Assembly (NCBI RefSeq): GCF_036511935.1
Contig: NZ_AP028878.1
Span: 3,844,001-3,908,000 of the forward strand
Direction: 5' to 3'
DNA from: Marinobacter nanhaiticus D15-8W
GTDB taxonomy: Bacteria > Pseudomonadota > Gammaproteobacteria > Pseudomonadales > Oleiphilaceae
DNA: 64,000 nucleotides
Positions 1-9,646 of the stretch are shown here, piece by piece. The position numbers and the translations under genes are program-made. How positions within the stretch are numbered: the first letter of the stretch is position 1; every line of letters begins with the position of its first letter. The notes under the pieces are model-generated. The model did not search any database and was not told the DNA's origin. It saw nothing but the letters and a program-made list of their open reading frames with translations.

Positions 1-1001
1 GCCTCGTCTCCCTCCACGCCCACAACGGCGCCAGCGCGGCGCGATAGCGGCAACGTAAAGTTTCCCAGACCGCAGAACAGGTCCAACACCCGTTCGTTCT
101 GCTGCGGATCCAGCCACGCCAAAGCCTGTGAGACCATGGCCTGGTTGATGTCGGCATTGACCTGGGTGAAGTCCATAGGGTGGAATTTCAGCGTCACGTC
201 GAATTCATCCAGGTGATAACTCAGACGCTCGTCATCGGAGCCGCGGCTCTCGGGCCAGATCCGGTGCACGGTATCCGGTCCCTTGGGCTGCAGATAGATA
301 TGCAAATCATGCGCCTGACCGAACTGGATCAGTTTCTCCATATCCCCGCCGGACAGGCTTTCCATATTGCGGAACACCATCGCCGCAATGTCGTCGCCAC
401 AGGCCACTTCCACCTGGGCAATGGTGTTATAGGCTTCCATCCCATAGAGCAAGTCACGCAGCGCCGTAATGCGATCGCCAATCCGGGGATCCATCACCAC
501 GCAACGATCGATATCGGTCAGGAAGCTGTTGCGCTTCTCACGAAATCCGACCAGCACCGCATCGCGCTTGGGCACGAAGCGCACCCCCAGACGCGCCTTG
601 CGGCGATAACCCAGCTCCGGTGAACGCATGGGCGTGACCCACTGCTCGGGCTCGATGCCCCCAAAATGGGCAAAATGCTCACGCAGGGTATTCTCCTTGA
701 ACGCGATCTGGGCATCCGGCGTCATGTGCTGCAGGCTGCAGCCGCCGCAGAGATCGGCAAACTCGCAGGGTGGATCGATGCGCTCGTCCGACGCCTTGAG
801 TACGTCGAGGGCCCGTAGTTCGTCGAAGGTCTTGCGGCTGCCGACATACTTCGCCATGACGGTCTCGCCCGGCAGCGCACCGTCGACAAACTGGATCTTG
901 CCGTCGCGGTGAGCAATGCCGCGGCCATCGTGGCTCAATTTTTCAATGTCGCAGCTTACCGGTTCGACAGGCAGCGCTTTTCTTTTTCGTCTCTTACTCA
1001 T
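1..1001 (-). CDS. rlmD: 23S rRNA (uracil-5-)-methyltransferase RlmD, C-terminus missing
   Basis: RlmD (RumA) uses SAM to methylate U1939 of 23S rRNA. The visible part is about 333 residues. It starts at ATG 1001 with a basic MSKRRKRK tail, followed by a TRAM-like RNA-binding region (about 10-70). The iron-sulfur ligands C79, C85 and C88 ([10 protein letters not shown]) and C167 follow. The frame then reaches the SAM-binding motif [12 protein letters not shown] and runs off the window edge, so the catalytic Cys is not seen. cysM ends 42 bp upstream on the same strand, so the two are probably cotranscribed, as in Pseudomonas. Family assignment is firm. Confidence 0.93.
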   Translation of the reverse strand, partial: MSKRRKRKALPVEPVSCDIEKLSHDGRGIAHRDGKIQFVDGALPGETVMAKYVGSRKTFDELRALDVLKASDERIDPPCEFADLCGGCSLQHMTPDAQIAFKENTLREHFAHFGGIEPEQWVTPMRSPELGYRRKARLGVRFVPKRDAVLVGFREKRNSFLTDIDRCVVMDPRIGDRITALRDLLYGMEAYNTIAQVEVACGDDIAAMVFRNMESLSGGDMEKLIQFGQAHDLHIYLQPKGPDTVHRIWPESRGSDDERLSYHLDEFDVTLKFHPMDFTQVNADINQAMVSQALAWLDPQQNERVLDLFCGLGNFTLPLSRRAGAVVGVEGDE

Positions 1002-1043
1002 CAGGTATTCCGGTCTGGAGATGTATTCCCGCGACGCGGTTGC

Positions 1044-1937
1044 TCAGGCGCCGGGGAAAACCCCCGTCGACAGGTAGCGGTCGCCGCGGTCACAGATAAT
1101 GGCGACGATTACAGCATTCTCAACCTGCCCGGATAACTTCAATGCAGCTGCAATGGCACCGCCGGACGATACGCCGCAGAAGATGCCCTCTTCCCGGGCC
1201 AGCGCCCGCATGGTGTCTTCCGACTCCTGCTGGTTGACGTCCAGCACCTGGTCGACGCGTGTTTCGTCATAGATTTTCGGCAGGTATTCCCTGGGCCAAC
1301 GACGGATACCGGGAATAGCTGAGCCTTCGGACGGTTGCAGGCCAATAATGCGGATATCCGGATTGCGCTCCTTCAGATAGCGCGATACACCCATGATCGT
1401 ACCGGTGGTACCCATGGAACTGACGAAATGGGTGATACGACCGCTGGTCTGCTCCCAAAGTTCCGGACCGGTGGTGCGGTAATGGGCCAGCGGATTGTCG
1501 CCATTGGCAAACTGGTCGAGTACCCGCCCCTTGCCTTCCTGCTCCATCTGGGCTGCCAGGTCGCGGGCGCCTTCCATACCCTGCTCCTTGCTCACGGTGA
1601 CGATCTCCGCACCATAGGCCCGCATTGATGCCCGACGCTCTTCGCTCATATTCGCCGGCATGATCAGGACCATCCGATAACCCTTAATCGCCGCTGCCAT
1701 CGCCAGGGCGATACCGGTGTTTCCGCTGGTGGCTTCGATTAGCGTGTCACCGGGCTTGATGTCGCCACGGCGCTCGGCTTCCTGGATCATGCTGATTGCC
1801 GGGCGATCCTTTACCGAGCCGGCCGGGTTATTGCCCTCGAGCTTCGCCAGGATCACGTTCGAAGTGTCGCCCGGCAAACGCTGCAGCCGAACCAACGGTG
1901 TATGGCCGACATAATCTTCAATGGTAGGAAAATGCAT
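1044..1937 (-). CDS. cysM: Cysteine synthase B (O-acetylserine sulfhydrylase)
   Basis: This PLP enzyme makes cysteine from O-acetylserine and sulfide or thiosulfate. The product is 297 residues, normal for CysM. The PLP lysine is K43 in GSVKDR, and the phosphate/substrate loop TSGNTG is at 70-75. A second glycine-rich loop (GTTGT) follows. The frame is open for 23 more codons upstream, but ATG 1937 matches the family start (MHFPTIEDYVGHTPLVRL) and has AGGAG about 11 bases upstream. It is divergent from the gacS/barA kinase and reads on into rlmD. Confidence 0.93.
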   Translation of the reverse strand: MHFPTIEDYVGHTPLVRLQRLPGDTSNVILAKLEGNNPAGSVKDRPAISMIQEAERRGDIKPGDTLIEATSGNTGIALAMAAAIKGYRMVLIMPANMSEERRASMRAYGAEIVTVSKEQGMEGARDLAAQMEQEGKGRVLDQFANGDNPLAHYRTTGPELWEQTSGRITHFVSSMGTTGTIMGVSRYLKERNPDIRIIGLQPSEGSAIPGIRRWPREYLPKIYDETRVDQVLDVNQQESEDTMRALAREEGIFCGVSSGGAIAAALKLSGQVENAVIVAIICDRGDRYLSTGVFPGA

Positions 1938-2301
1938 GGATGGACAGACTCCTGACAGCGGGCTTGGCAGAAAAACGCCCCGCCGATCTACCGGGCATTC
2001 TTCCAAGCTGTGTTACACTCTGAGGTCGCATCATACGCGCATAGTGAAAGGTATCCCAATAAAGCTTGTCGCTACCCAAATGCGATTGGGTTCTAAGGCA
2101 ACCGAAACGTTATAAGCGTTGGTTCAGAAGCCCTCACAGGTACCTCTTTCACTGCAAGCCTTCCCGATCCTGTCGGGGTTCACGATTGCGATGGTATGGC
2201 GGGTTGCAGTAGCCGCCAATGATAATCAGGGACGACGCCCCGTACGCTTTCCAGGGAAGATGATCCAGTACGGGGCCTGCGGCAGAATCAGGAAGCGCAC
2301 C
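1938..2301. other. Intergenic region between cysM and the hybrid kinase
   Basis: This 364-bp spacer separates two divergent genes. It holds a candidate cysM promoter and a short inverted repeat (ACCCAA / TTGGGT around 2075-2092). The kinase frame is open back to 2119, but that stretch looks like leader rather than protein. I see no further gene. Confidence 0.5.
2030..2059 (-). promoter_or_regulatory. Candidate sigma-70 promoter of cysM
   Basis: On the minus strand TTGGGA (2059-2054) is followed after 18 bp by TATGAT (2035-2030), about 90 bp upstream of the cysM start. The -10 matches 5 of 6 bases and the -35 matches 4 of 6. It was found by eye and not scored against background. Confidence 0.35.
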
Positions 2302-5178
2302 ATGCGACGCTGGGGCATTCGCAAGAAAGTCATTTTTGTCACACTGGTACCCACCATACTGACCACCCTGATCCTTGGGGTGTTCTTTACCCAAAGCTGG
2401 GTGGGCAACATCGAGCAGTTGCTCCATGATCGTGGTGAGTCCCTCTCCCGCCAACTCGCTGCGGCCTCTGAATACGGCATGTTTACCGGCAACCGCAGCC
2501 TGCTCAACAACCTGTCCAACGCACTGCTGGAAGAACAGGACGTCCGCTCAATCACCTTCTTCAATGCCCGCGGCGAGCGCCTGATCCATACCGGACCCAG
2601 CCTGTCGGATGAGATTGGCGAGGAAAACCTGACCTCCAACAAGACACTAACCCTGCCCAACGAGTCTAACTCCATCTTTATCGCACCGGTGTTCCTGCAG
2701 GACCTGATGGTCGACAGCATGCTGGAAATGGAATCGCGCCGGACGGCCCCCAGCGCCGTGGAGCCTATTGGCTGGGCGGTGGTCGAGATGTCCCACGTGC
2801 GTACGGACAAGGAGCGCTACAAGGCTTTGCTGATCAGCCTTTTGCTGATACTCGGCGGTATCGCCATGAATGTGCTGATCGCCCTGCGCATGAGCCGAAA
2901 TGTGACGGACCCGATCTTCGAGCTGAACAACGCAGTCGCCAAGCTGAAGGAAGGCCGCCTGGACACCCGCGTGCACACCAACGCCGGCCCCGAGTTCGAA
3001 CAACTGGAGTCAGGCCTTAACGCCATGGCCCAGGAGCTCAGCGAAGCCCAGGCGGAAATGCAGCAGAACATCGACCAGGCCACCGAGGACTTGCGGGAAA
3101 CGCTTGAAACCATCGAGATCCAGAACATCGAGCTGGATCTGGCGCGGAAGGAGGCCTTGGAAGCCAGCCGCATCAAGTCGGAATTCCTGGCCAACATGTC
3201 CCACGAAATCCGCACACCGCTCAACGGAATTATCGGATTCACCGAACTCTTATTGAAGACGCCTGTCCCCCAGCAGCAGAGAGACCATCTCAACACCATC
3301 CGCAAGTCGTCGGAAATTCTGCTAACCATCATTAACGACATCCTCGATTTCTCCAAGATCGAGGCCGGCAAGCTGATACTCGACCGCGTGCCTTTCGCCC
3401 TGCGCGACACCATCGAAGATGTCATGGTGATGCTGGCACCGGCAGCACACGGCAAGAACCTGGACCTGGTACCGCTGATCTACAGTGACGTGCCGGATAC
3501 GATATTGGGCGATCCGCTGCGCGTGAAGCAGGTCATCACCAACCTGGTCAACAATGCCATCAAGTTCACCCAGACCGGCGAAGTCGTTCTGCGCGCCAGC
3601 CTGGAAGAGGAGGACGCCGAGGGCTATCGCGTGGTCATACGCTTCAGCGTCAGCGACTCCGGCGTCGGCCTTTCCCGAGCCCAGCAGAAGTCCCTGTTCA
3701 ACGCCTTCAGTCAGGCAGATGCCTCGACCGCGCGTCAATATGGCGGTACCGGGCTTGGGCTGGTAATTTCCAAACGACTGGTTGAGGAGATGGGCGGTCA
3801 GATCGGGTTGGAGAGCGAACTGGGCAAAGGCTCCACGTTCTGGTTTACCCTCTCCACCGAGGTCGCCCGCAATGCCGAGCCGCCCGCACCCCGGGACGGC
3901 CTCCAGCAGGAACGTGTGGTTTACCTCGAACAGCAAAAGACCACAGCACTGTCCGTCATCCATATGCTGCGGGATTGGGGCATGGACGTGGACGAAGCCA
4001 AATCCCCGGGTGATTTGCTTGAGAAGGTGGAGCAGGCCCAATATGAAAACCGTGGCTATGCCGTGGCCATGGTCGGCGTTACCCGACACCTGCTGCATTC
4101 CAGCCAGTACCGGGACCTGTTCCATACCCTGGAAGTGGAACGCGACTGCCGTAGCCTGATCCTGACACCCACGCTGGAAGATCAGGAAGGCCACCTCACC
4201 CAGCTTTCCAGCGGCCACATTGCCAAACCGGTTTGTCGCGACCGGCTTTACGACGAGCTCTTCATGCTGATCCATGGTTCCCCGGCCGCCGATCCAACAC
4301 TGCCTGCAGTACAGGATACCGACGCAACGGCGCCGCGCTCCAGCGAAACACCCCGGGTGCTTGCGGTGGACGACAACGAGGCCAACCTGAAGCTGGTGCT
4401 GACGCTGCTGGCGGACTGCAAGGTACAGGCCGAAGGCGCCTCCAGTGGATTCGAGGCCCTGAGCAAGGCGCGCCAGACCCGTTTCGATCTGGTATTCATG
4501 GATCTGCAGATGCCGGGAATGGATGGCCTCGAGACCACCGAGCGCCTGCGCCACCTCGACGAACGCAGCCAGCCCATGCCGGTTATTGCACTGACAGCCC
4601 ATGCCCTGTCCGAGGAAAAGGATCGCCTCCTGCGCCAGGGCTTCGATGGCTATTTGGCGAAGCCGGTCAGCAGCCAGCAACTGCTGGATACCCTCTACCG
4701 ACACACCGGCTACCGCTACCAGGACGCAAGTCGACCCGAGCCGACCACCCGGCATGACGTGCGACAACGCAGCATCCGGCCTTCCAGCCGGGAAAAGCAG
4801 CTCCCCTGCGTCGACGTTGAAGAAGGCATCCGCCTCGCGGCCGGAAAGGCAGATCTGGCGGAGGAACTGTTCAGCATGCTGCTGGAACAGGTGGCGTTTG
4901 ACCGGGAGAGCATCCGGAAATTGCTGGAACGCGGCGATGGCCAGGAGCTCCTGGAGCGCGTCCACAAACTGCATGGCGCGACGCGCTATTGCGGCGTGCC
5001 GGAACTCCGAAATATCTCCGAGCGCCTGGAGACGGCCATCAAGCGTGAAACTGACGACCAGGACGACCTGACCCACTCCCTGGTCTCAGCCATGGAGCGA
5101 TTGCTGATCTGGGCTGAAGAAACCGAATGGCAGGCCATGTTCAGGCAACGGCAGGGCGAGACCCTCAGCGATTCCTGA
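2302..5178 (+). CDS. gacS: GacS/BarA-type hybrid sensor histidine kinase
   Basis: This is a tripartite membrane kinase of 958 residues that would phosphorylate a GacA/UvrY-type regulator and thereby drive the small Csr/Rsm RNAs. Order: TM helix (about 10-32), periplasmic domain, TM helix (about 174-195), HAMP, HisKA with H301 (NMSHEIRTPLNG), HATPase, a degenerate receiver-like segment (about 530-650), a true receiver with D734 (VFMDLQMPGMDG), and an Hpt domain with H891 (KLHGATRYCG). All three phosphorelay residues are present. ATG 2302 is chosen because AGGAAG lies just upstream and MRRWGIRKKVIF matches the family; an open frame reaches 61 codons further upstream. The same neighbours (rlmD, cysM) occur in Pseudomonas. 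Confidence 0.93.
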   Translation: MRRWGIRKKVIFVTLVPTILTTLILGVFFTQSWVGNIEQLLHDRGESLSRQLAAASEYGMFTGNRSLLNNLSNALLEEQDVRSITFFNARGERLIHTGPSLSDEIGEENLTSNKTLTLPNESNSIFIAPVFLQDLMVDSMLEMESRRTAPSAVEPIGWAVVEMSHVRTDKERYKALLISLLLILGGIAMNVLIALRMSRNVTDPIFELNNAVAKLKEGRLDTRVHTNAGPEFEQLESGLNAMAQELSEAQAEMQQNIDQATEDLRETLETIEIQNIELDLARKEALEASRIKSEFLANMSHEIRTPLNGIIGFTELLLKTPVPQQQRDHLNTIRKSSEILLTIINDILDFSKIEAGKLILDRVPFALRDTIEDVMVMLAPAAHGKNLDLVPLIYSDVPDTILGDPLRVKQVITNLVNNAIKFTQTGEVVLRASLEEEDAEGYRVVIRFSVSDSGVGLSRAQQKSLFNAFSQADASTARQYGGTGLGLVISKRLVEEMGGQIGLESELGKGSTFWFTLSTEVARNAEPPAPRDGLQQERVVYLEQQKTTALSVIHMLRDWGMDVDEAKSPGDLLEKVEQAQYENRGYAVAMVGVTRHLLHSSQYRDLFHTLEVERDCRSLILTPTLEDQEGHLTQLSSGHIAKPVCRDRLYDELFMLIHGSPAADPTLPAVQDTDATAPRSSETPRVLAVDDNEANLKLVLTLLADCKVQAEGASSGFEALSKARQTRFDLVFMDLQMPGMDGLETTERLRHLDERSQPMPVIALTAHALSEEKDRLLRQGFDGYLAKPVSSQQLLDTLYRHTGYRYQDASRPEPTTRHDVRQRSIRPSSREKQLPCVDVEEGIRLAAGKADLAEELFSMLLEQVAFDRESIRKLLERGDGQELLERVHKLHGATRYCGVPELRNISERLETAIKRETDDQDDLTHSLVSAMERLLIWAEETEWQAMFRQRQGETLSDS

Positions 5179-5208
5179 ACCGGCGGTCGAACTCCGGCTC
5201 ATACTGCC

Positions 5209-5946
5209 TTACTCCTGGTGCGCCCGATCCAGGATCGCCCGCATATCCCGTACCGCTTCCTTAATTCCGGTAAAGAGTGCCCGGGCAATAATGGCGTGAC
5301 CGATATTCAGCTCATTTATTCCAGGAATGGCCGCGACCCGCTCAGTATTATGGTAATGCAAACCGTGGCCAGCGTTGACGATCAAACCTTTCTTGCGAGC
5401 ATACTCCACGCCATCGGCCACCTTCAGGAACGCGAGATCCACCTCGGCGGGGTTGTCCGCCTCCGCGTAGTGGCCGGTGTGGATCTCGATCACCGGTGCA
5501 CCGCAACGCACTGCGGCATCGATCTGGTCCTTGTCCGCATCGATAAACAGTGACACTTCGGCGCCAATAGCCGCCAAGCGCTCACAAGCCTTGGCGACCT
5601 TTTCTTCCTGGCCGGCCACGTCGAGGCCACCTTCGGTGGTCAGCTCCTCACGCTTCTCCGGAACCAGACACACGCACTGGGGGCGCACTTGTTCGGCGAA
5701 GGCCAGCATGGCGTCGGTCACTGCCATTTCCAGGTTCATCTTGGTATTGAGCATCTCGCGCATCAACATCACGTCGCGATCCTGGATATGGCGACGGTCT
5801 TCCCGCGGGTGGATCGTGATTCCGTCCGCGCCGGCCTCCTCGGCAAGCAGGGCCGCCTGGACCGGATCGGGATAGCGGGTCCCCCGAGACTGGCGCAGGG
5901 TAGCCACGTGGTCAACGTTCACACCAAGCAGCACTCTAGGTTTCAT
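5209..5946 (-). CDS. pdxJ: Pyridoxine 5'-phosphate synthase
   Basis: PdxJ condenses 1-deoxyxylulose 5-phosphate with amino-acetone phosphate to give pyridoxine 5'-phosphate, the last ring-forming step of vitamin B6 synthesis. At 245 residues it has the normal length. The N-terminal [16 protein letters not shown] motif, H46/R48/E49 (HPRED), E73 and the C-terminal [10 protein letters not shown] phosphate-binding region are all there. Its start overlaps the end of recO by 11 bp, so translation is probably coupled. It is the last gene of the lepA-to-pdxJ block and converges on the hybrid kinase gene. Confidence 0.96.
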   Translation of the reverse strand: MKPRVLLGVNVDHVATLRQSRGTRYPDPVQAALLAEEAGADGITIHPREDRRHIQDRDVMLMREMLNTKMNLEMAVTDAMLAFAEQVRPQCVCLVPEKREELTTEGGLDVAGQEEKVAKACERLAAIGAEVSLFIDADKDQIDAAVRCGAPVIEIHTGHYAEADNPAEVDLAFLKVADGVEYARKKGLIVNAGHGLHYHNTERVAAIPGINELNIGHAIIARALFTGIKEAVRDMRAILDRAHQE

Positions 5947-6664
5947 CTTTATCTCCTCGCCAACGGGTAAACAGGGCGCGACTGTGTAACTCGCGCCCCT
6001 GAAGTAAATGATCTATCAATACGCGCATAACGCGCTTGGCCGTGCGCCGGGCATCCGGAGTATCCAGACGCTGGTCCGACAGCCCCAGCAGGACGTCGCC
6101 ACGGAGCCCCTGCAAGAGACTATTGGGGCTCGACGTTTCAACCACGCCCTGCTCCGGATCATAGTAGTAGTGTTGGCCGGATAACACCGCGCGTCCGGAA
6201 TCCGTGGCCATTCCCCAGTCGAACCCGTAACCGAGGGCTTCGACCAGCCTGGCCTCGAAACGACGCAATGTCGGCTCAAACTCGTGCGCCGAAGCCAGCT
6301 CGTCGAGGGTCTCGATGTATTGGGCAAACAGGGTCTGATGCGGCTCCTGAGGTGGCAGGAGTCGTTGCAACAACTCGTTCAGGTAGAGTCCGCAGTACAA
6401 CCGTTCGGTGCGACTGAGATTGGGGCCAAGACGGCTCTCGGCGGAGGTCAGGGTTTTCAGGTCGGAACGCCCCTGCCAGGACAACAACATAGGCTGGAAC
6501 GGCTGGAGCTGGGCTTTGAGCGGACTCTTGGGGCTATTCGCACCACGGGATATCACCGTCAGGCGGCCGTGGTTCAGGGTGAACAGGTCCACCATCAGAC
6601 TGGTTTCGCGATAGTTGCGTCGATGGAGCACGTAGCCGGGCTCCTGTTCGACCCTGTCCGTCAT
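5936..6664 (-). CDS. recO: DNA repair protein RecO
   Basis: RecO helps load RecA onto SSB-coated single-stranded DNA together with RecR. The 242-residue product begins with the RecO OB-fold ([24 protein letters not shown], written here only as a landmark of the family start, residues 10-33) and continues into the helical C-terminal domain. No zinc-finger cysteines are visible, as in other gammaproteobacterial RecO proteins. It sits between era (54 bp upstream) and pdxJ (11-bp overlap), the standard order. Confidence 0.94.
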   Translation of the reverse strand: MTDRVEQEPGYVLHRRNYRETSLMVDLFTLNHGRLTVISRGANSPKSPLKAQLQPFQPMLLSWQGRSDLKTLTSAESRLGPNLSRTERLYCGLYLNELLQRLLPPQEPHQTLFAQYIETLDELASAHEFEPTLRRFEARLVEALGYGFDWGMATDSGRAVLSGQHYYYDPEQGVVETSSPNSLLQGLRGDVLLGLSDQRLDTPDARRTAKRVMRVLIDHLLQGRELHSRALFTRWRGDKDET

Positions 6665-6718
6665 TCCCCTCGCCCCAGCCGTTTAGGGTCTGTGCATATG
6701 GTGGGCGCCATTGCGAGA

Positions 6719-7636
6719 TCAGAAATCGTTCATGCCCAGGCTTTTCAGCGCCCGGTCACTATCCGCCCACCCCTTTTTCACTTTGACCCAGAGACGCAGC
6801 ATCACCTTGCTGTCGAATAACTTTTCCATGTCGATCCGCGCGTCCTGGCCAATCTGGCGAATGCGCTCGCCCTTGTCACCGATAATGATCTTCTTCTGCC
6901 CCTCACGCTCAACCAGGATCAATGCAGCGATATGCAGCGTCTTACCTTCCTGTTTGAACTCCTCGATCTCCACAGCCACGGAGTAGGGTAGCTCGGCGCC
7001 CAGTTGGCGGGTGATTTTCTCGCGGACGATTTCTGCCCCAAGGAAGCGCTGGGAGCGATCGGTGATCTGGTCGTCCGGATAGAAATGGACGCTAACGGGC
7101 AGCAGGCGATCCACCGCTTCTTCGAGCGGTGCGAGATTCTGGCCACGTAAGGCCGACAGCGGAATGATTTCGGTAAACTCGCGTTTCTGGGCCAGCGATT
7201 CCAGGTGCGGCAGCAGTGCTTCCCGCTTGGCCAGCTTGTCGACCTTGTTGACTGCCAGTATGACCGGCGCCTTCACCTGCTCGAGCTTCTGCAAAACCAT
7301 ATCGTCAGCAGTGGTCCAATGGTTCTGGTCGACCACGAAAACCACCACGTCGACATCGACCAGGGCTGACGAGGCTGCCCGGTTCATGTAACGATTGAGC
7401 GCCCGCGGCTCGTCCTCGTGCATGCCGGGCGTATCCACGTAGATGGCCTGCACGTCGCCACGGGTCTTGATGCCCAGTACCTGGTGACGCGTGGTCTGGG
7501 GCTTGCGCGAGGTAATACTGAGTTTCTGGCCGAGGATATGGTTCAGCAACGTGGACTTGCCGACATTCGGCCGTCCAACGATGGCAACGAAACCGCAACG
7601 GCTGTCCGGATTGTCCGGCTGGGTAGGATCTATCAT
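6719..7636 (-). CDS. era: GTPase Era, 30S ribosome assembly factor
   Basis: Era is an essential GTPase that binds the 3' end of 16S rRNA during 30S maturation. The 305-residue product has G1 GRPNVGKS (21-28), G3 DTPGMH, G4 NKVDK and a C-terminal KH domain with the [14 protein letters not shown] loop. The start used is ATG 7636, which shares its A with the rnc stop (TGATG). A TTG one codon upstream is also open. The tight junction means rnc and era are translationally coupled. Confidence 0.96.
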   Translation of the reverse strand: MIDPTQPDNPDSRCGFVAIVGRPNVGKSTLLNHILGQKLSITSRKPQTTRHQVLGIKTRGDVQAIYVDTPGMHEDEPRALNRYMNRAASSALVDVDVVVFVVDQNHWTTADDMVLQKLEQVKAPVILAVNKVDKLAKREALLPHLESLAQKREFTEIIPLSALRGQNLAPLEEAVDRLLPVSVHFYPDDQITDRSQRFLGAEIVREKITRQLGAELPYSVAVEIEEFKQEGKTLHIAALILVEREGQKKIIIGDKGERIRQIGQDARIDMEKLFDSKVMLRLWVKVKKGWADSDRALKSLGMNDF

Positions 7637-8328
7637 CAATTAGTCTCCACGCCCAGTGACTTCAGGGCATTACGGGCGGCCTGCTGCTCGGCAACCCGGC
7701 GGCTGCCGCCGACGCCGGTTGTCTTGCGATCCAGGGAGGGCAACGCACATTCCACGTGAAAGGTCTGCGCATGGGCCTCACCCTCCACGGATATGACGTC
7801 ATAACGTGGCAACGGATACTGGCGGGACTGCAAATATTCCTGCAGGCGGGTTTTTGGATCTTTCTGGGTATCCTGCAGATCCAGGCGCTCAAGGCGTTCG
7901 GTGAACCAGTCCAGCACCCGCGCCCGGCAGGTATGAAAATCGCTGTCGAGATAAATGGCGCCAATAACGGATTCGACGGCATCGGCGAGGATTGAATCGC
8001 GCCGGAAGCCACCGCTCTTCAGCTCTCCCGAACCCATCCGCAGGTAGTCGCCCAAATGGAACTCACGGCCGATCTCGGCCAGGGTTACGCCCTTGACCAT
8101 ACGCGCACGCAGGCGGCTGAGTTGGCCTTCCCGGGCATTCTCGAAATTGCGGTACAGATGCTCGGCGATCACCATGTTCACAATCGAGTCGCCCAGGAAC
8201 TCCAGACGTTCGTTATTCTGGGTGCCATGGCTTCGGTGGGTCAGCGCAAGGGTCAACAGCTCCGGATTGCGGAACTGGTAGCCCAGGCGTTTCTGAAGCC
8301 GGCCAAGTTCGATCTCACTTACCCTCAC
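7636..8328 (-). CDS. rnc: Ribonuclease III
   Basis: RNase III cuts double-stranded RNA, including the 30S rRNA precursor. The 230-residue product has the signature ERLEFLGDS with catalytic E40 and D47, then the second metal-binding pair D116 and E119 (DAVES), and a C-terminal double-stranded RNA-binding domain (about 157-226). It overlaps the DUF4845 gene by 4 bp upstream and era by 1 bp downstream. All catalytic residues are intact. Confidence 0.96.
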   Translation of the reverse strand: MRVSEIELGRLQKRLGYQFRNPELLTLALTHRSHGTQNNERLEFLGDSIVNMVIAEHLYRNFENAREGQLSRLRARMVKGVTLAEIGREFHLGDYLRMGSGELKSGGFRRDSILADAVESVIGAIYLDSDFHTCRARVLDWFTERLERLDLQDTQKDPKTRLQEYLQSRQYPLPRYDVISVEGEAHAQTFHVECALPSLDRKTTGVGGSRRVAEQQAARNALKSLGVETN

Positions 8329-8690
8329 TGGCCTCTCATCTCGTAGGCATGATTGAAGTGGACAACCGCGTCCACATTCTGGAACAGGTCGGTGCGCACC
8401 TCATACTCGAGGTTGATCAGCACCATTTCACCGTCTTTCTTGATCTCGATCTGCTTTTCGTCGAAGTTGTCGACGTTGTTCACGCTCAGGCGCTTACGGA
8501 TCAGCGAGCGCACGTCCGTGGGTCGCAATTGCCCGAGATCCTCGGTCTTGTCCAGGCTTTCGATAGCTTCCTGGATGGTGATGTCATCAAGGTAGATAGG
8601 ACCCAGCTTGATCGCCAGCGTAATCAGACTGCCGAAAAAGAGTACTGCGATGAGAATGCCCAGAGTGGAAGCGCCACGTTGGTTCTTCAT
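8325..8690 (-). CDS. DUF4845 family membrane-anchored protein
   Basis: This 121-residue protein has no known function. A basic, pilin-like N-terminus ([19 protein letters not shown]) leads into one membrane helix (about 9-30), followed by a periplasmic alpha/beta domain. The same family sits between lepB and rnc in Pseudomonas (the PA0769 position). It lies 51 bp after lepB and overlaps rnc by 4 bp, so it belongs to the operon. The resemblance to a type IV pilin leader is weak: there is no clear prepilin cleavage glycine followed by F-T-x-x-E. Confidence 0.85.
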   Translation of the reverse strand: MKNQRGASTLGILIAVLFFGSLITLAIKLGPIYLDDITIQEAIESLDKTEDLGQLRPTDVRSLIRKRLSVNNVDNFDEKQIEIKKDGEMVLINLEYEVRTDLFQNVDAVVHFNHAYEMRGQ

Positions 8691-8741
8691 GTTACTGCTC
8701 TCTTCTTTGCGTTATATCCCTGGACAGCCCGAAGACGGTCC

Positions 8742-9548
8742 TTACTCGATAAGCCCCACACGATCGAAGCTTGGAATCCAGTTGTCGCCCAGATGCATCC
8801 AGATGGCGAAGGCCTTGCCGACCACCAGCTCGTCCGGGACGGTGCCCCAGTAACGGCTGTCGTTGCTATTGTCGCGGTTGTCCCCCATGACGAAGTATTC
8901 GTGCTCGGGAATTCTCCACTGACCTTCACCGCCGGGATTGCCCGGTCCGAGATTATTCAGGATCTGGTGCTCGACGCCGCTGAGATTCTCCTGGAACAGC
9001 TGGACCGGCGGCAGTGTCGCGACAAAGTCCTTGGGCACTTCCTGTCCATTGATGTAGAGCGTGTGGTCACGATAGGTCACTGTGTCACCCGGCAACCCGA
9101 TAACCCGTTTAATATAGTTGGTCTCGCCGTCCTTGGGATACTTGAACACCATGACATCGCCACGTTCGGGATTGCCGATGTCGGCAATTTTGGTACCGGC
9201 TACCGGCAGGCGCAAGCCGTAGGCGAACTTATTGACCAGGATGAAATCACCCACCTGAAGGGTGGGCAGCATGGAACCGGATGGAATCTGGAAGGGTTCG
9301 ACCAGGAAGGAACGCAATACGAGAACAATCGCCAGTACCGGAAAAAAGGAGCGGCTCAGGTCGACCAGATAAGGTTCCTTCGGCTCCTCTTTTTCTTCGG
9401 CTGCGTCGCCCGCTACACCGGCTGTCGCCTGGGACGACTGCGAGAAGCGGGCTTCGCGACGCGCGCGCAGGAAGAGCCTGTCACCCAGCCAGATCAAACC
9501 AGTGGCAAACGTCAGGGTGACGAGGATCAGGGGAAAATCGATATCCAT
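8742..9548 (-). CDS. lepB: Signal peptidase I
   Basis: LepB removes signal peptides from exported proteins at the periplasmic face of the inner membrane. The product is 268 residues. Two N-terminal membrane helices (about 5-27 and 68-84) flank an acidic cytoplasmic loop. The catalytic dyad is S92 (PSGSMLPT) and K147 (NYIKRVIGLPGD). The conserved box MGDNRDNSNDSRYWG is present near the C-terminus. It follows lepA, with a 98-bp spacer holding a 17-bp tandem duplication. Confidence 0.96.
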   Translation of the reverse strand: MDIDFPLILVTLTFATGLIWLGDRLFLRARREARFSQSSQATAGVAGDAAEEKEEPKEPYLVDLSRSFFPVLAIVLVLRSFLVEPFQIPSGSMLPTLQVGDFILVNKFAYGLRLPVAGTKIADIGNPERGDVMVFKYPKDGETNYIKRVIGLPGDTVTYRDHTLYINGQEVPKDFVATLPPVQLFQENLSGVEHQILNNLGPGNPGGEGQWRIPEHEYFVMGDNRDNSNDSRYWGTVPDELVVGKAFAIWMHLGDNWIPSFDRVGLIE

Positions 9549-9559
9549 GCTTGGGTCCT

Positions 9560-9593
9560 AGTGCTCTATCGGTCTCAGTGCTCTGTCGGTCGT
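9560..9593. repeat. 17-bp tandem duplication in the lepA-lepB spacer
   Basis: Two adjacent copies of AGTGCTCTRTCGGTC plus two bases (9560-9576 and 9577-9593) differ by three bases: one at the R position and the last two. A decayed third copy may follow (AGCGCTACCG). This looks like local slippage in the leader of lepB. Confidence 0.6.
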
Positions 9594-9646
9594 AGCGCTA
9601 CCGCAATGTATATTGCCAACTTCGGTTGGTTTCCACGCGCAGAGCA

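Noticed and set aside
2119..2301. N-terminal extension of the hybrid kinase
   Set aside because: It has no likeness to the family and the strong AGGAAG-ATG at 2302 explains the start.
3322..5076. 584-codon open frame opposite the hybrid kinase
   Set aside because: It is the antisense of the kinase gene, lacks conserved motifs and arises from GC-rich codon use.
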